A stretch of DNA of 42,721 nt from JAEMQF01 sp031419715 (GTDB lineage: Bacteria > Pseudomonadota > Gammaproteobacteria > Burkholderiales > Burkholderiaceae_C). The notes beneath the pieces are model-generated. The model searched no databases and was not told the origin of the DNA. It worked only from the letters and a program-made list of their open reading frames with translations. The first letter of the stretch is position 1, and every line of letters starts with the position of its first letter. The DNA lies in the NCBI GenBank assembly GCA_031419715.1, contig JANOLJ010000246.1:1-42721 (forward strand), written 5' to 3'. Below are positions 24,287 to 33,658 of this stretch, in pieces. The position numbers and the translations under genes are program-made.

Positions 24287-24334
24287 CTTTAGCGGCATTT
24301 CTAAAGCGCCCGCAAGCCGGAACAAATCAGCGCT
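24287..24334 (-). ncRNA. SAM-II (SAM-alpha) riboswitch upstream of metX
   Basis: The minus-strand leader matches the SAM-II pattern known mainly from alphaproteobacterial met genes. P1 forms between AGCGC (24334-24330) and GCGCT (24309-24305). The loop begins TGATTT, as in the consensus, and contains CCGGCTTGC. After P1 comes TTAGAAATGCCGCTAAAG, with the conserved GCTAAAG end. The pseudoknot is supported by CGGC (24319-24316) pairing with GCCG (24296-24293). A -10 box places the transcript start right at P1. Known members bind S-adenosylmethionine and lower expression of methionine genes; that role is inferred here from the sequence match and the metX context. Confidence 0.82.
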
Positions 24335-24341
24335 GAGCGGC

Positions 24342-24347
24342 AGTATA
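24342..24347 (-). promoter_or_regulatory. metX: -10 element for the metX transcript
   Basis: TATACT on the minus strand (24347-24342) matches the TATAAT consensus at five of six positions. The expected start, about seven bases downstream at 24335, falls exactly at the first base of the riboswitch P1 stem. No strong -35 is seen. Confidence 0.55.
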
Positions 24348-24491
24348 GCGGCGCCTACCTTGCGGCCGGCGCGGGCGCGACCCGCGCGCTGCGCCTGACT
24401 GTCGCGACGAACTGGGGCTGTTTTCACGCCCTTCTGCAAGGCTGCGCGCCGTGGCGCCGACCTAGCATGTCGCACTGTCGCGAGGAGCACT

Positions 24492-26132
24492 ATGTTTGCG
24501 TGGCTTTACCGGCTCGATCGGTTTTTCCCTGTGCGCTACAGCGCCTGGCTGCTGTGCGGCGTCGGGCTGGCCGTCAGCACGCTGTGCTGGTTTGCGCTGG
24601 GCATCGGTGGCTTGCCGGCGCTGGGCTTCTTGTTCCTCGTGGGCCTGGGGTTTCGCGACCTGCATCAGTCGCAGCGCTCGGTGTTGCGCAACTACCCCGT
24701 GATCGGCCACTTGCGATTCCTGTTGGAATTCATCCGGCCGGAGATCCGCCAATACTTCATCGAAGGCGACAACGACGCCGCGCCGTTCTCGCGCCAGCAG
24801 CGCTCGCTGGTGTACCAGCGCTCCAAGGGCGACTCCGACAAGCGGCCCTTCGGCACGCAACTCGACGTGGCGGCGATGGGCTATGAATGGATCAACCACT
24901 CGCTGGTTCCCAGCCAGTTGCACTCGCACGACTTTCGCGTCGTCGTCGGGCCGACGCGCGCCCAGCCCTACAGCGCGAGCGTGATCAACATTTCGGCGAT
25001 GAGCTTCGGCGCGCTCAGCGCCAACGCCATCCTGGCGCTGAACGCCGGCGCGCGGCGCGGCAAATTCGCGCACGACACCGGCGAAGGCAGCATCAGTTGC
25101 CACCACCGCGAACATGGCGGCGACCTGATCTGGGAAGTGGGCTCGGGCTACTTCGGCTGCCGCAACGACGACGGCTCGTTCAACGCCGAGCGCTTCGCGA
25201 AGAATGCGGCTGAGCCGCAAGTGAAGATGATCGAACTCAAGCTCAGCCAGGGTGCCAAGCCGGGGCATGGCGGTGTGCTGCCCGGCCCCAAGGTCACGGC
25301 CGAGATTGCCCAGGCGCGCGGCGTTCCCGAAGGCGTGGACTGCGTCTCGCCGGCACGCCACAGTGCCTTCGACACGCCGCTCGCGATGCTGCACTTCATC
25401 GAGCGACTGCGCCAGTTGTCGGGCGGCAAACCCACCGGCTTCAAGCTGTGCATCGGCCACCCCTGGGAGTGGTTCGCGATCGCCAAGGCGATGCTGGAGA
25501 CGGGCATCACGCCGGACTTCATCGTCGTCGATGGCGCGGAGGGTGGCACCGGCGCCGCGCCGCTGGAGTTCACCGACCACGTAGGCGCGCCACTGCAAGA
25601 AGGCCTGCTGCTGGTGCACAACACGCTCGTCGGCTTGAACCTGCGCGACAAGATTCGCTTGGGCTGCGCCGGCAAGGTAGTCAGCGCCTTTGACATCGCG
25701 CGCATGATGGCGCTGGGCGCGGACTGGTGCAATTCGGCGCGCGGCTTCATGTTCGCGCTCGGTTGCATCCAGGCCCAGCACTGCCATACCGGGCATTGCC
25801 CGACGGGTGTGACGACGCAAGATGCGCGGCGCCAGCAGGCGCTTGTCGTGCCGACCAAGACGGAGCGCGTCTTCCAGTTTCACGACAACACGTTGAAAGC
25901 CTTGAAAGAGCTGGTGCAGGCGGCGGGCTTGACGCACCCCGGGCAGATCAGCGCCTCACACATCGTGCGGCGCACTTCGGACCACGGCGTCAAGCTGCTC
26001 GCCAACCTGCTGCCGTTTGTCGCGCCCGGCGCGTTGTTGTCGGAAGACGCGCCGCACCAGGTGTTCAAGGTCTATTGGCCGATGGCACAAGCCGCGAGCT
26101 TTTCCGTCGCCGCGAGGGCGCAGCCCAGCTGA
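24492..26132 (+). CDS. Membrane-anchored FMN-binding glutamate-synthase-family protein
   Basis: Related to the FMN-binding central domain of glutamate synthase large subunits, without the glutaminase domain. The 546-residue protein starts with one or two hydrophobic segments (about 15-58), then the barrel domain. Motifs include NISAMSFGALSANAILALNAGA, GEGSISCHHREHGGDLIWEVGSGYFG, KLSQGAKPGHGG and VDGAEGGTGAAP. A [3Fe-4S]-type cysteine set is visible as C425-x5-C431-x4-C436 (GCIQAQHCHTGHC). AGGAG precedes the ATG by four bases. It is divergent from metX across a 274-bp gap. Family members are often annotated as glutamate synthase, but the reaction is not established. The response-regulator-like gene follows about 100 bp later. 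Confidence 0.9.
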   Translation: MFAWLYRLDRFFPVRYSAWLLCGVGLAVSTLCWFALGIGGLPALGFLFLVGLGFRDLHQSQRSVLRNYPVIGHLRFLLEFIRPEIRQYFIEGDNDAAPFSRQQRSLVYQRSKGDSDKRPFGTQLDVAAMGYEWINHSLVPSQLHSHDFRVVVGPTRAQPYSASVINISAMSFGALSANAILALNAGARRGKFAHDTGEGSISCHHREHGGDLIWEVGSGYFGCRNDDGSFNAERFAKNAAEPQVKMIELKLSQGAKPGHGGVLPGPKVTAEIAQARGVPEGVDCVSPARHSAFDTPLAMLHFIERLRQLSGGKPTGFKLCIGHPWEWFAIAKAMLETGITPDFIVVDGAEGGTGAAPLEFTDHVGAPLQEGLLLVHNTLVGLNLRDKIRLGCAGKVVSAFDIARMMALGADWCNSARGFMFALGCIQAQHCHTGHCPTGVTTQDARRQQALVVPTKTERVFQFHDNTLKALKELVQAAGLTHPGQISASHIVRRTSDHGVKLLANLLPFVAPGALLSEDAPHQVFKVYWPMAQAASFSVAARAQPS

Positions 26133-26173
26133 GGGTAGTTGCCCACCCACCCCTGGTTCCGGGGGTAGGCAGA

Positions 26174-26205
26174 TTCGCCTGCTGGCGAACAATGGGGTGC
26201 CCCAT
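26174..26205 (+). promoter_or_regulatory. Adjacent inverted repeats upstream of the LuxR-type regulator
   Basis: TTCGCC-tgct-GGCGAA (26174-26189) is followed two bases later by ATGGGG-tg-CCCCAT (26192-26205). Both are perfect stems 29-60 bases upstream of the regulator's ATG. They could be operator sites for a dimeric regulator or RNA hairpins. Confidence 0.4.
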
Positions 26206-26233
26206 GCCGGTGCCTTGCCATCTCGCCACTACC

Positions 26234-26881
26234 ATGCCTCGCCTGCTCCTGCTCCAGAACGATGCGACTGTCGGCGAACACCTGCGCCGCGCAATTGCCG
26301 CGATGCCGGACATGGAGGTTTCAGGCCTGACAGTGACGCTGGCTCAAGCCTTGCTTAGCATGAAGATCCGCCCACCCGACCTGCTGCTGGTGGATCTGCC
26401 ACGCCTCGGCCGCGACTTCGAGGCCCTGATTGACGAACTGAGCAGCCAACCGCGGGACGCGCGCCCGATGTTGCTGGTCGGCGCCCGGTCGCTGGACGAT
26501 CCGTCGCTGATGGCGGCAATCGCGCAAGGCGCCGATGGCTACTACCTGCATGGCAGCGCCGTCGAAACCCTGCGCGACGCCATCCTGCAAGTGCTCGCAG
26601 GCGAATCGCCGATGGCGCCGACGATCGCGCGCCAGGCCAAACTGCTCTTCGACGCGCCGGCCTGGAACAGCGCGGGCTTTGGCGGGGATACGCGTGAAGC
26701 GCTGCGCCTGAGCGAGGCGCAGTTGCGCATGCTTGAGCGCATCGGCGAGGGCTACCTGGTGCACGAGGTTGCCAACGAAATGCAAACGACGGAGCACGAC
26801 GTGGGCCTGAGCATCCGCACTCTGTACCGCAAACTGCAATTCGACCGGCGCGCCGCCGCCATGGCGGGGCAACTGGACTGA
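26234..26881 (+). CDS. Response-regulator-like protein with LuxR-type HTH, degenerate receiver
   Basis: Predicted DNA-binding regulator of NarL/FixJ architecture, 215 residues from the ATG at 26234. The receiver-like domain (about 1-125) keeps the phosphoacceptor-position Asp (D54 in LLLVDLPRLG). The usual paired acidic residues near the N-terminus read Q-N-D, the Thr/Ser position is altered (LLVGARSL), and the invariant Lys is replaced by His in YYLHGSA. The C-terminal domain (about 153-205) reads LSEAQLRMLERIGEGYLVHE followed by a helix-turn-helix ending in RTLYRKLQF. An in-frame ATG at 26204 is possible. No histidine kinase gene is adjacent. Target genes are unknown. Confidence 0.82.
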   Translation: MPRLLLLQNDATVGEHLRRAIAAMPDMEVSGLTVTLAQALLSMKIRPPDLLLVDLPRLGRDFEALIDELSSQPRDARPMLLVGARSLDDPSLMAAIAQGADGYYLHGSAVETLRDAILQVLAGESPMAPTIARQAKLLFDAPAWNSAGFGGDTREALRLSEAQLRMLERIGEGYLVHEVANEMQTTEHDVGLSIRTLYRKLQFDRRAAAMAGQLD

Positions 26882-26927
26882 TCTTTCGCGGGCGTGCTTC
26901 CGCGGACGCGCGCCCGCGTTTCGCCGC

Positions 26928-27542
26928 CTATGCCGGTGGTGCGGTATCGATGAAACTTTGGCGCACCGCCAGCTTGTCGAACAGGCGCGCCAGATTCGGG
27001 TGCGCAGCGCGCCAGGCGATGTCGGGAAAGCGGAAGTCAAGATAGCCGAGCGCGCAGCCCACGGCAATGTCCGCAAGGCTCAGGTGCGTGCCGCAACACC
27101 AGGCGCGTTCGCCCAGGGTCGTGCTCATCGACGCCAATGCGGCGTGAACACGGCTCAGCTGGCGCGCGATCCAGGCGCTGCTGCGCTGTTGCGCCTCGCG
27201 CCCCGGCCAAGTGGCCTCGAGGCGCGCCAGGATGGCGGCGTCCAGCACGCCGTCGGCCAGCGCTTCCCAGGTTTTGACCTCCGTGCGTTCGCGGTTCGGT
27301 TCGGGGATCAGGCGCCCGACCGGAGAACGTGAATCTAGGTACTCCACGATGACGCGCGAATCGAACACAGTTTCGCGGCCTTCCAGCACCAGGCAAGGTA
27401 CTTTGCCCAGCGGATTGAGCGCCAGGATGGCATCGTTGCCCCAGACGTCTTCGAGTTCGAGCTGATAGTCGAGCTTTTTCTCCGCCATCACGATGCGCAC
27501 CTTGCGCACGTAAGGACTGGTCAGCGAACCCATCAGTTTCAT
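26928..27542 (-). CDS. Glutathione S-transferase family protein
   Basis: Predicted cytosolic GST, 204 residues from the ATG at 27542 (MKLMGSLTSPYVRKVRIVMAEKK). The N-terminal thioredoxin-like domain holds SPYVRKVRI, where Ser/Thr near residue 9 would contact glutathione, then NPLGKVPCLVLEGRETVFDSRVIVEYLD, which includes the cis-Pro and the glutathione-binding Asp-Ser pair. The helical C-terminal domain includes LSLADIAVGCALGYLDFRF, the usual N-capping box region. Nine upstream codons are open but lack family character. It is divergent from the DUF898 gene. Substrate not determinable. Confidence 0.92.
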   Translation of the reverse strand: MKLMGSLTSPYVRKVRIVMAEKKLDYQLELEDVWGNDAILALNPLGKVPCLVLEGRETVFDSRVIVEYLDSRSPVGRLIPEPNRERTEVKTWEALADGVLDAAILARLEATWPGREAQQRSSAWIARQLSRVHAALASMSTTLGERAWCCGTHLSLADIAVGCALGYLDFRFPDIAWRAAHPNLARLFDKLAVRQSFIDTAPPA

Positions 27543-27572
27543 GGAATTTGTCTTGTGTGCCTGATGCAACTG

Positions 27573-27578
27573 ATTCTA
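27573..27578 (-). promoter_or_regulatory. Candidate -10 for the GST gene
   Basis: TAGAAT on the minus strand lies about 30 bases before the GST start in an AT-richer divergent intergenic region (27543-27652). A TTGCAA 14 bases upstream is a weak -35 candidate with short spacing. Confidence 0.3.
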
Positions 27579-27652
27579 GCGAACGTAAGTTGTTGCAAGG
27601 CCGATGCTAGAGTGCCGCAGCCCCGCAACCCACGGCCACGCGCGATGCGCGC

Positions 27653-28837
27653 GTGCCCCGCAGCGACGTGAACACGAACCCACCCGGCTTGACGCGCGAA
27701 CCGCGTGACCACCACCTGTCGGTGCAATTCACCGGCTCGGGCAGCGAGTACTTCCGCATCTGGATCGTCAACCTGCTGCTCGTGCTGGTGACGCTGGGCA
27801 TCTACTTCCCCTGGGCCAAGGTGCGCCGCCTGCGCTACTTCTACGGCAGCACCGAGGTCGCCGGCGCGCCGCTCGACTTTCATGGCGACCCGAAGAAGAT
27901 GCTGCGCGGCTACCTGCTGACTGGCGCGCTGGTGTTGCTCTACTCGGTGGCGGGCAACTTTTCGGCGTTCGCTGGCCTGGTGGCGTTTGTACTGATCGCC
28001 GCGCTCTGGCCTGCCCTGTTCAAGTCGTCGATGCAGTTCCGCATGGCCAATACCAGTTGGCGCGGCCTGCGGTTTCGCTTCAAGGGTGACGTGGCGGGCG
28101 CCTACCGCGCGATGGTGCCGCTGTTCATCCCCGGGCTGCTAATTTTGTCGGCGATCCTCTTCGTCCCGGATGAAACCAAACCACCGGAGTGGTACTTCGC
28201 CTTTCTGGGTGGCGTGATGATTGTGATCATGCTCGCCGCGCCGTGGCTGTGGTGGAACCTGAAAAGCTATCAACACAACCACTACGCACTGGCCCAGCAG
28301 CAAACCGAGCTGCGCAGCACCGTCGGCGCCTTCTACATCGTGTTCCTCAAAACGCTCGGGGTGGTGCTGCTCGCCGTGGGTACGCTGGCGGGCGTGGCGG
28401 GCGCGCTCGCCGCGGTGGCGGGACTGGGGTTGGCGTCACCGCGCACAGGCGGCGTCTTCGGCGCGGCAGTCATTGCCATCATGATCGGCGCGATCGGCGG
28501 CGTATTCGTCGTGCAGCTCCTGCCGCGCCCGTATTTCACGTCGCGCATGCAGAACCTGCTGTGGTCGCGCACCGGCAACTCGTCGATGCGGTTTCGCAGC
28601 CGGCTCGAATTTTTACCGCTGCTGCGGCTGACGCTGAAGAACTGGGTGCTGATGCTGCTGACGCTGGGCTTGTACTGGCCGTTCGCTTCCGTCGCGCTGG
28701 CGCGCATGCGGCTTGAAGCGGTGAGCGTGACGACGCGCGTCGACCCCGAGTCGTTGATCGAGAGCGCGCGCGCCCATGAAGGCGAAGCGGCTGGCGACGC
28801 CGCGGGCGACCTGCTCGGGCTGGACATCGGCCTGTAA
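27653..28837 (+). CDS. DUF898 (YjgN-like) inner-membrane protein
   Basis: Multi-pass inner-membrane protein of unknown function. The 394-residue product has the family's hallmark repeated segments: FRIWIVNLLLVLVTLGIYFPWAKVRRLRYF near residues 34-63 (core: LGIYFPWAKVR). A second related motif near the C-terminus reads LMLLTLGLYWPFASVALARMR, suggesting an internal duplication. Hydrophobic helices fall between them, about six to eight in all. A GTG at 27653 opens the frame; a GTG at 27668 (MNTNPPGLTREP) is equally plausible, and neither has a clear ribosome-binding site. The M48 peptidase gene follows 64 bp downstream, a frequent pairing in betaproteobacteria. Confidence 0.87.
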   Translation: MPRSDVNTNPPGLTREPRDHHLSVQFTGSGSEYFRIWIVNLLLVLVTLGIYFPWAKVRRLRYFYGSTEVAGAPLDFHGDPKKMLRGYLLTGALVLLYSVAGNFSAFAGLVAFVLIAALWPALFKSSMQFRMANTSWRGLRFRFKGDVAGAYRAMVPLFIPGLLILSAILFVPDETKPPEWYFAFLGGVMIVIMLAAPWLWWNLKSYQHNHYALAQQQTELRSTVGAFYIVFLKTLGVVLLAVGTLAGVAGALAAVAGLGLASPRTGGVFGAAVIAIMIGAIGGVFVVQLLPRPYFTSRMQNLLWSRTGNSSMRFRSRLEFLPLLRLTLKNWVLMLLTLGLYWPFASVALARMRLEAVSVTTRVDPESLIESARAHEGEAAGDAAGDLLGLDIGL

Positions 28838-28901
28838 GTGCCGCGAGGCAACGCAGTGCACCAGGCCGCCCGCCCACGCGCTGCCCGCTGGCTCGAGTCC
28901 C

Positions 28902-30026
28902 GTGTCCGACCCTGACACCTCTGCCTCGCGGCAACCCGACGCCGCGCAGGCCACCCTGGCGGCGCAATACTTCGACGGGCAAAGCGCGCGCGCCCATGCC
29001 GTCACGCTCAGCCTGTCGGGGCCGACCTTAAGGGTTCGAGGCGAGACCGTCACGCTGGATCTGCTCGCTCGCGATGTGCAATGGTCGGAGCGCACCCGCC
29101 ACGGCCCGCGCGTTGCGCACCTGAAAGGCGACGGCACACTGCACTGCCCCGACGCTCGCGCTTGCGATGTGTGGCTGCGCGCGGCGGGGCGTACCGATTC
29201 GCCCGTGGTGCGCGCGCAGCAAAGCTGGCGCTGGGTGCTGGCCAGCGTGGCCGGCCTGGCGTTGCTGGTGACGTCGTTCGCCCTGTGGGGCGTGCCGTGG
29301 TTCAGCCGCGCCGCGCTGCATGCCATTCCGCACAGCATTGACAAGGAACTCGGGCGCACCGCGCTGGCCACGATCGACGAGCACCTGACCCAGCCGAGCG
29401 CACTCGAGCCCGCGCAGCAAGAGCGGGTGCGCGCGGCGTTCGCGCGCACGGTCGCGGCCCAGGCCGCCGGCAGCGTGCCGGACTACGAGCTGCTGTTTCG
29501 TCGCGGCCGCGGCAAGCAGGGTCTCGGCCCAAATGCATTTGCCCTGCCGGGCGGGACGATGGTCATGACAGACGAACTGGTGCGCTTGTTCGAGGCCGAC
29601 CCGGACGTGCTGAGCGGTGTGCTGGCGCATGAACTCGGCCATGTGCGGCATCGCCACGGCATGCGCATGGTGGTGCAGGCCAGCCTGATCGGCTTGCTCT
29701 CGAGCGTCGTGCTCGGCGACTTCAGCAGCATCCTCGCGGCGGCGCCCGTCGTGCTCGGTCAGGCCAGCTACTCGCGCGCCGCGGAGCGCGAAGCCGATGC
29801 GCATTGCGCAGCGTTTCTGAAAGCAGCCGGGGTGTCGCCCGCGGTGATGATCGGCCTGTTCGAAAAGCTCAATGCGGCTCGCGCCAAACGCGCGACAGAC
29901 ACCCACGACGCCAAGGACCGCGTCGCGACGCCTGACGACTCGCCGTCATGGCTGGGCATCGCGATCGCATCCCACCCCGAAGACCGAGAGCGCATCGAAT
30001 TCTTTCGCGCCGCCGCATTGCGCTGA
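28902..30026 (+). CDS. M48-family zinc metalloprotease
   Basis: Predicted membrane-anchored zinc protease, 374 residues from the GTG at 28902. The first 100 residues form a soluble N-terminal region. A transmembrane helix follows (about 108-131, WVLASVAGLALLVTSFALWG). The catalytic domain carries the zinc motif HELGH at 243-247 and the downstream glutamate in AEREADAHC. NAFALPGGTMVMTDELV and the LLSSVVLGDF hydrophobic segment also fit the HtpX/Oma1-like M48 group. The start is chosen to avoid a 62-bp overlap with the DUF898 gene that the longer frame would require. It probably forms an operon with that gene and may act on the same membrane process. Confidence 0.9.
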   Translation: MSDPDTSASRQPDAAQATLAAQYFDGQSARAHAVTLSLSGPTLRVRGETVTLDLLARDVQWSERTRHGPRVAHLKGDGTLHCPDARACDVWLRAAGRTDSPVVRAQQSWRWVLASVAGLALLVTSFALWGVPWFSRAALHAIPHSIDKELGRTALATIDEHLTQPSALEPAQQERVRAAFARTVAAQAAGSVPDYELLFRRGRGKQGLGPNAFALPGGTMVMTDELVRLFEADPDVLSGVLAHELGHVRHRHGMRMVVQASLIGLLSSVVLGDFSSILAAAPVVLGQASYSRAAEREADAHCAAFLKAAGVSPAVMIGLFEKLNAARAKRATDTHDAKDRVATPDDSPSWLGIAIASHPEDRERIEFFRAAALR

Positions 30027-30052
30027 GCCCGGACGCTCAGGCGCGCCCACCG

Positions 30053-30280
30053 CTACAGCGGCCGCGTATCGCCCAGATCTTCCAGCCCAGCGAGCAGCGT
30101 ATCGCCGGGCGCGGGCGTGGCCGCCAGGCTGTGCGTGGTCAACCGGGTTTTTGCCGTGCCCGGCACGAGCCGTGCGATGGGATTGCCGCGGCGTAGGATC
30201 ACGACCTCTTCGCCGGTGTTCACCTGGTCGATCAACTCTGCAAGGCGAGACTTGGCCTCGGGAATCGTGACACTGATCAT
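30053..30280 (-). CDS. Phd/YefM-family antitoxin, no toxin adjacent
   Basis: Small DNA-binding antitoxin of the Phd/YefM type, 75 residues. It reads MISVTIPEAKSRLAELIDQV followed by a GEEVVILRRGNPIARLVP stretch, which is the family's dimer/DNA-binding fold. The variable C-terminal tail that would neutralise a toxin is short. An AGGAGG eight bases before the ATG at 30280 decides this start over a longer frame. A toxin (for example Doc, YoeB or VapC/PIN) would be expected immediately downstream on the minus strand. Only 26 bp lie there before the end of the M48 gene, so none is present. It follows upp by 47 bp and could be co-transcribed. Confidence 0.87.
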   Translation of the reverse strand: MISVTIPEAKSRLAELIDQVNTGEEVVILRRGNPIARLVPGTAKTRLTTHSLAATPAPGDTLLAGLEDLGDTRPL

Positions 30281-30327
30281 GGTTCGTTCCTCCTGAAATT
30301 CAGTTGAGCGGGTTGCCGCATGCGGCG

Positions 30328-30960
<633 letters not shown>

Positions 30961-30986
30961 CGATCTCCTTCCTTTGCTTTGCGATT

Positions 30987-32199
30987 TCAGAACACCGTGC
31001 CATCGCTGTCGATGTGCAGCGGGGGTGCGCCGTCGTCGCGCAGTTCGCGGGCGATCGCGCGCCCGGCGGCCCAGGTTCCGCCTTCGAGGACGCGCGCCAG
31101 TGGCAATTCGTCGCGGGTCTTGTGAAGGCGCGAACGCAATTGCAGCGCGACATCGTCGAGCAGCGTCACCGTAGCCGCGCGCCATTCGACGATGAACGCA
31201 TCGCCCGCCGCGTAGCGCCGATGCACGGCGGCCGCGTCGCGCGGCACGATGACCCCGGCGTCGAGCAGCAGGCCGCCGTTGCGGTACTCGGGCAAACCGG
31301 TCAAGGCCTCGGGTTCCGTGAGCGTGACGCCGGCCCACTCAAACGGTTCGAGCAGCGAGTACACCAGCCACTGGCTGAGTTTGTGAAACGGCACCCAGCC
31401 GGCGCTCTCGCCCGCGCCGCCTGCCAGCGGGTGCGGCCAACAATCGCCCAGCGGCTCGCCGCACAACGCATGGCTGGAGGGCCAGATCGTGGCGAAGTGG
31501 TCGAGCAGGGCGCGCAGCACGCGACTCGCGGCGACGCGGTGGTTGCGTCCGTGGTGCGTCAGCGTGTCGAACAGGCCCCCCGGCCGGCCATCGCCGCCGA
31601 ACACCGCGGGTTGCGCCTGCAAGCTCTCGCCCAGGCAGCGCAACAGGCGCGCGCGCCCTTCCAAGCCGACCAGCGGGTTGGCCGGGCTCACCTGAAATAG
31701 CTCGCCGAGTTGCTGTGTCGTCAGGCGCTTCAGTGCCGCCGCATCGACCCGATACGGATCCCCCGGGTCGGAGGAAAACTGCCCCGTCATGAAGGCGTGA
31801 AAACTCGCCACGCCCAGGCCTTCCGAGCGCGCAAAGCTCGCGCCATGCGGCGCTTCGACATAGCGCCACGGCGCGCCGGCTCCGGCGTCGAGCAATACGC
31901 TCAGCACCGTCAGGTCGATGCGCGCACGCGCTTGCGCCGCCTGGGTTCTGCCGGCCAGCGCGGCGTCGAGTTGCGCCTTGCGGTCCACACCGCCGGCCTC
32001 GAAGTGGCGCCAGCGGCTGTGGTAGGGAACATTGAGCAGCGGATCACGCGAACGCATCAGCGCCTCGACCCGATCGACCACGCCGCTCAGGCGTTCGCGC
32101 GCCAACGTGAAGTGCTCCGAGCCGCCCGCGTCCACCGCGCGCGTGATGTTGGCGCAGCGCTCGCGAACCGTCGCCACCGAGCGCAGCGTCGCCAGCGCG

Positions 32200-32207
<8 letters not shown>
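30987..32207 (-). CDS. URC4/Urg3 family protein (DUF1688)
   Basis: Member of the DUF1688 family, named after URC4, a gene required for uracil use as nitrogen source in the yeast Lachancea kluyveri; its reaction is not established. The 406-residue protein contains RDPLLNVPYHSRWRHFEAGG, LFQVSPANPLVGLEGRARLL, PLAGGAGESAGWVPFHKLSQWLVYSLLEP (core: VPFHKLSQWLVYSLLEP) and TGLPEYRNGGLLLD, all family-typical. The TTG at 32207 is chosen because AAGGGG stands six bases before it and it overlaps the urc1 stop by only 8 bases. The longest frame would overlap urc1 by 101 bp. Between urc1 and upp, it completes the bacterial URC gene set. Confidence 0.9.
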
Positions 32208-33480
<1,273 letters not shown>

Positions 33481-33583
33481 TCGTGCCTCCCGCAGTTCAG
33501 GTGCGCATGCGGCGCGGCAGAGGATACGCGCAATCTCGGAGTGCCCTCGGGCCGGGCAAGACGGCGCGGGTCGACGGGCCGCA

Positions 33584-33589
33584 TAAAAT
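33584..33589 (+). promoter_or_regulatory. purB: Candidate -10 for purB
   Basis: TAAAAT in a short AT-rich patch, 69 bases before the purB ATG, in the divergent urc1/purB intergenic region (33481-33658). No convincing -35 is visible. Confidence 0.3.
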
Positions 33590-33658
33590 CGTCAGCACTT
33601 TGCACCGCCTGCGCCTGTGTCGCGCACCGCGCGGCCACTACCCGCTATTACCCCACCC

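Noticed and set aside
29029..29045. GGGTTCGAGGC resembling a tRNA T-arm
   Set aside because: It lies inside the M48 gene and no acceptor, D- or anticodon stem surrounds it.
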